Shown piece by piece: positions 63,524 to 64,000 of a stretch of DNA of 64,000 nucleotides. The position numbers and the translations under genes are program-made. How positions within the stretch are numbered: position 1 is the stretch's first letter; each line of letters opens with the position of its first letter. Under the pieces are notes generated by a model. That model saw only the letters and a program-made list of their open reading frames with translations. It did no database searches and had not been told where the DNA came from. Source of the DNA: Salegentibacter salinarum (GTDB lineage: Bacteria > Bacteroidota > Bacteroidia > Flavobacteriales > Flavobacteriaceae); the NCBI RefSeq assembly GCF_900168115.1, contig NZ_FUZC01000014.1:1-64000 (forward strand), written 5' to 3'.

Positions 63524-63531
63524 TATCTTTG
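63524..63531 (+). promoter_or_regulatory. -7 box of rpsO
   Basis: TATCTTTG fits TAnnTTTG and would place the transcription start near 63536-63538, with a leader of about 50 nt. Confidence 0.65.
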
Positions 63532-63536
63532 CCGCC

Positions 63537-63553
63537 TGACAGAAAAACTGTCA
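63537..63553 (+). promoter_or_regulatory. Hairpin at the 5' end of the rpsO leader
   Basis: TGACAG and CTGTCA form a perfect 6-bp stem with an AAAAA loop. It would be at the very 5' end of the mRNA and could protect it or take part in S15 autoregulation; neither is shown. Confidence 0.5.
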
Positions 63554-63584
63554 ATACATAAAAATCATTAAAATTAATATTGGA

Positions 63585-63854
63585 ATGTATTTAGCCAAAG
63601 AAAGAAAAGAAGAAATTTTTGAGAAGCACGGAAAGAGCAAAACCGACACCGGTTCTGCTGAAGGACAAATTGCTTTGTTCACCTACCGAATCTCTCACCT
63701 TTCTGATCACTTAAAAAAGAATCGTAAAGACTACAACTCAGAGCGTTCTTTGGTAATGTTGGTTGGTAAAAGAAGGAGCTTACTTGATTACTTAATGAAG
63801 AAAGATATTATGAGATATCGTGCTATCGTAAAAGAATTAGGATTAAGAAAATAA
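63585..63854 (+). CDS. rpsO: 30S ribosomal protein S15
   Basis: Binds 16S rRNA and helps assemble the central domain of the small subunit. The 89-residue protein has the classic landmarks KSKTDTGSAEGQIALFTYRI, HLKKNRKDYNSERSL and LVGKRRSLLDYL. It has its own promoter, a leader hairpin and a strong terminator. In many bacteria pnp follows; here that would be outside the window. Confidence 0.98.
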   Translation: MYLAKERKEEIFEKHGKSKTDTGSAEGQIALFTYRISHLSDHLKKNRKDYNSERSLVMLVGKRRSLLDYLMKKDIMRYRAIVKELGLRK

Positions 63855-63859
63855 ATTTC

Positions 63860-63887
63860 AAAAGGGGGCTTTACGCCCCCTTTTTTT
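63860..63887 (+). terminator. Intrinsic terminator of rpsO
   Basis: AAAGGGGGC pairs with GCCCCCTTT around TTTAC and runs into seven T. Confidence 0.95.
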
Positions 63888-63941
63888 ATATAATAGTAAG
63901 TTGTAAATTACTTGAAATCCCAAATATTATTGGGAATAAAT

Positions 63942-63954
63942 CTCACTTAGTGAG
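63942..63954. repeat. 13-bp palindromic motif CTCACTTAGTGAG
   Basis: Exact reverse complement of the motif at 48126-48138. It sits in the non-coding tail 63888-64000, next to a TCCCAA...TTGGGA hairpin (63919-63935). No gene begins before the window ends. Confidence 0.4.
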
Positions 63955-64000
63955 GAAAATTGTCGCTCAACGAGAGTAGTTTTTCATTGGTCTACACAAC

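Overview
The window reads as chromosomal DNA of a marine member of the Flavobacteriaceae (Bacteroidota), close in style to the Gramella/Christiangramia, Salegentibacter or Zunongwangia group. The evidence is: a type IX secretion system (T9SS) plug protein and a PorT homologue, two giant proteins ending in T9SS sorting domains, a Na+-translocating NQR operon, Rho with a long charged insert, DUF4293, DUF3667 and TamL families, AT-rich DNA, and promoters with the Bacteroidota -7 box TAnnTTTG. The genus is inference.

Layout. 1-322: the 5' end of a class C (IIC) group II intron, minus strand, cut by the window edge and sitting directly behind an intrinsic terminator. 386-2719: DUF4293 gene and rho. 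2821-5685 (minus): a TPP-riboswitch operon of four genes (methyltransferase, AIR-synthase-like, ThiE-like, Trm112-like) that is not a standard thiamine pathway and is the best candidate for an undescribed system. 5690-6300: non-coding DNA with dispersed repeats, tRNA-Gly(UCC) and a partial tandem copy of its 3' end. 6489-14827 (mostly plus): clpP, GNAT protein, two tail-to-tail L,D-transpeptidases, gpmI, a monothiol thioredoxin, a HAD protein, map, an HNH-like gene and a methyltransferase. 14866-16956 (minus): an S41 peptidase gene broken by one frameshift, and an unknown secreted protein. 17116-24573 (minus): apbE, a small conserved gene and nqrA-F.

24744-29990: T9SS plug protein, DUF3667 protein, apaG, a TANGO2-like gene and pruA. 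30582-46197: two giant tandem paralogues (2939 and 2123 aa) that share signal peptide, leader DNA and a C-terminal half of roughly 850 residues, but have different repeat arrays in the middle. 46194-49357: rsmG (minus), a fatty acid desaturase and an aspartate aminotransferase. 49428-53640: an accessory islet of small secreted proteins, a truncated ASCH-domain gene, a GNAT gene and an attC-like folded element. 53641-56486 (minus): trkH and trkA. 56625-63887: ubiE, porT, an RNA methyltransferase (minus), tamL, fba, accD with its zinc-ribbon cysteines lost, and rpsO.

How the parts fit. NqrA-F with ApbE form one respiratory sodium pump and its flavin-loading enzyme. TrkH/TrkA form a K+ uptake system. 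PorT and the plug protein belong to the secretion route that should export the two giant surface proteins. TamL belongs to outer-membrane biogenesis. No database search was possible; family names come from motif recognition.
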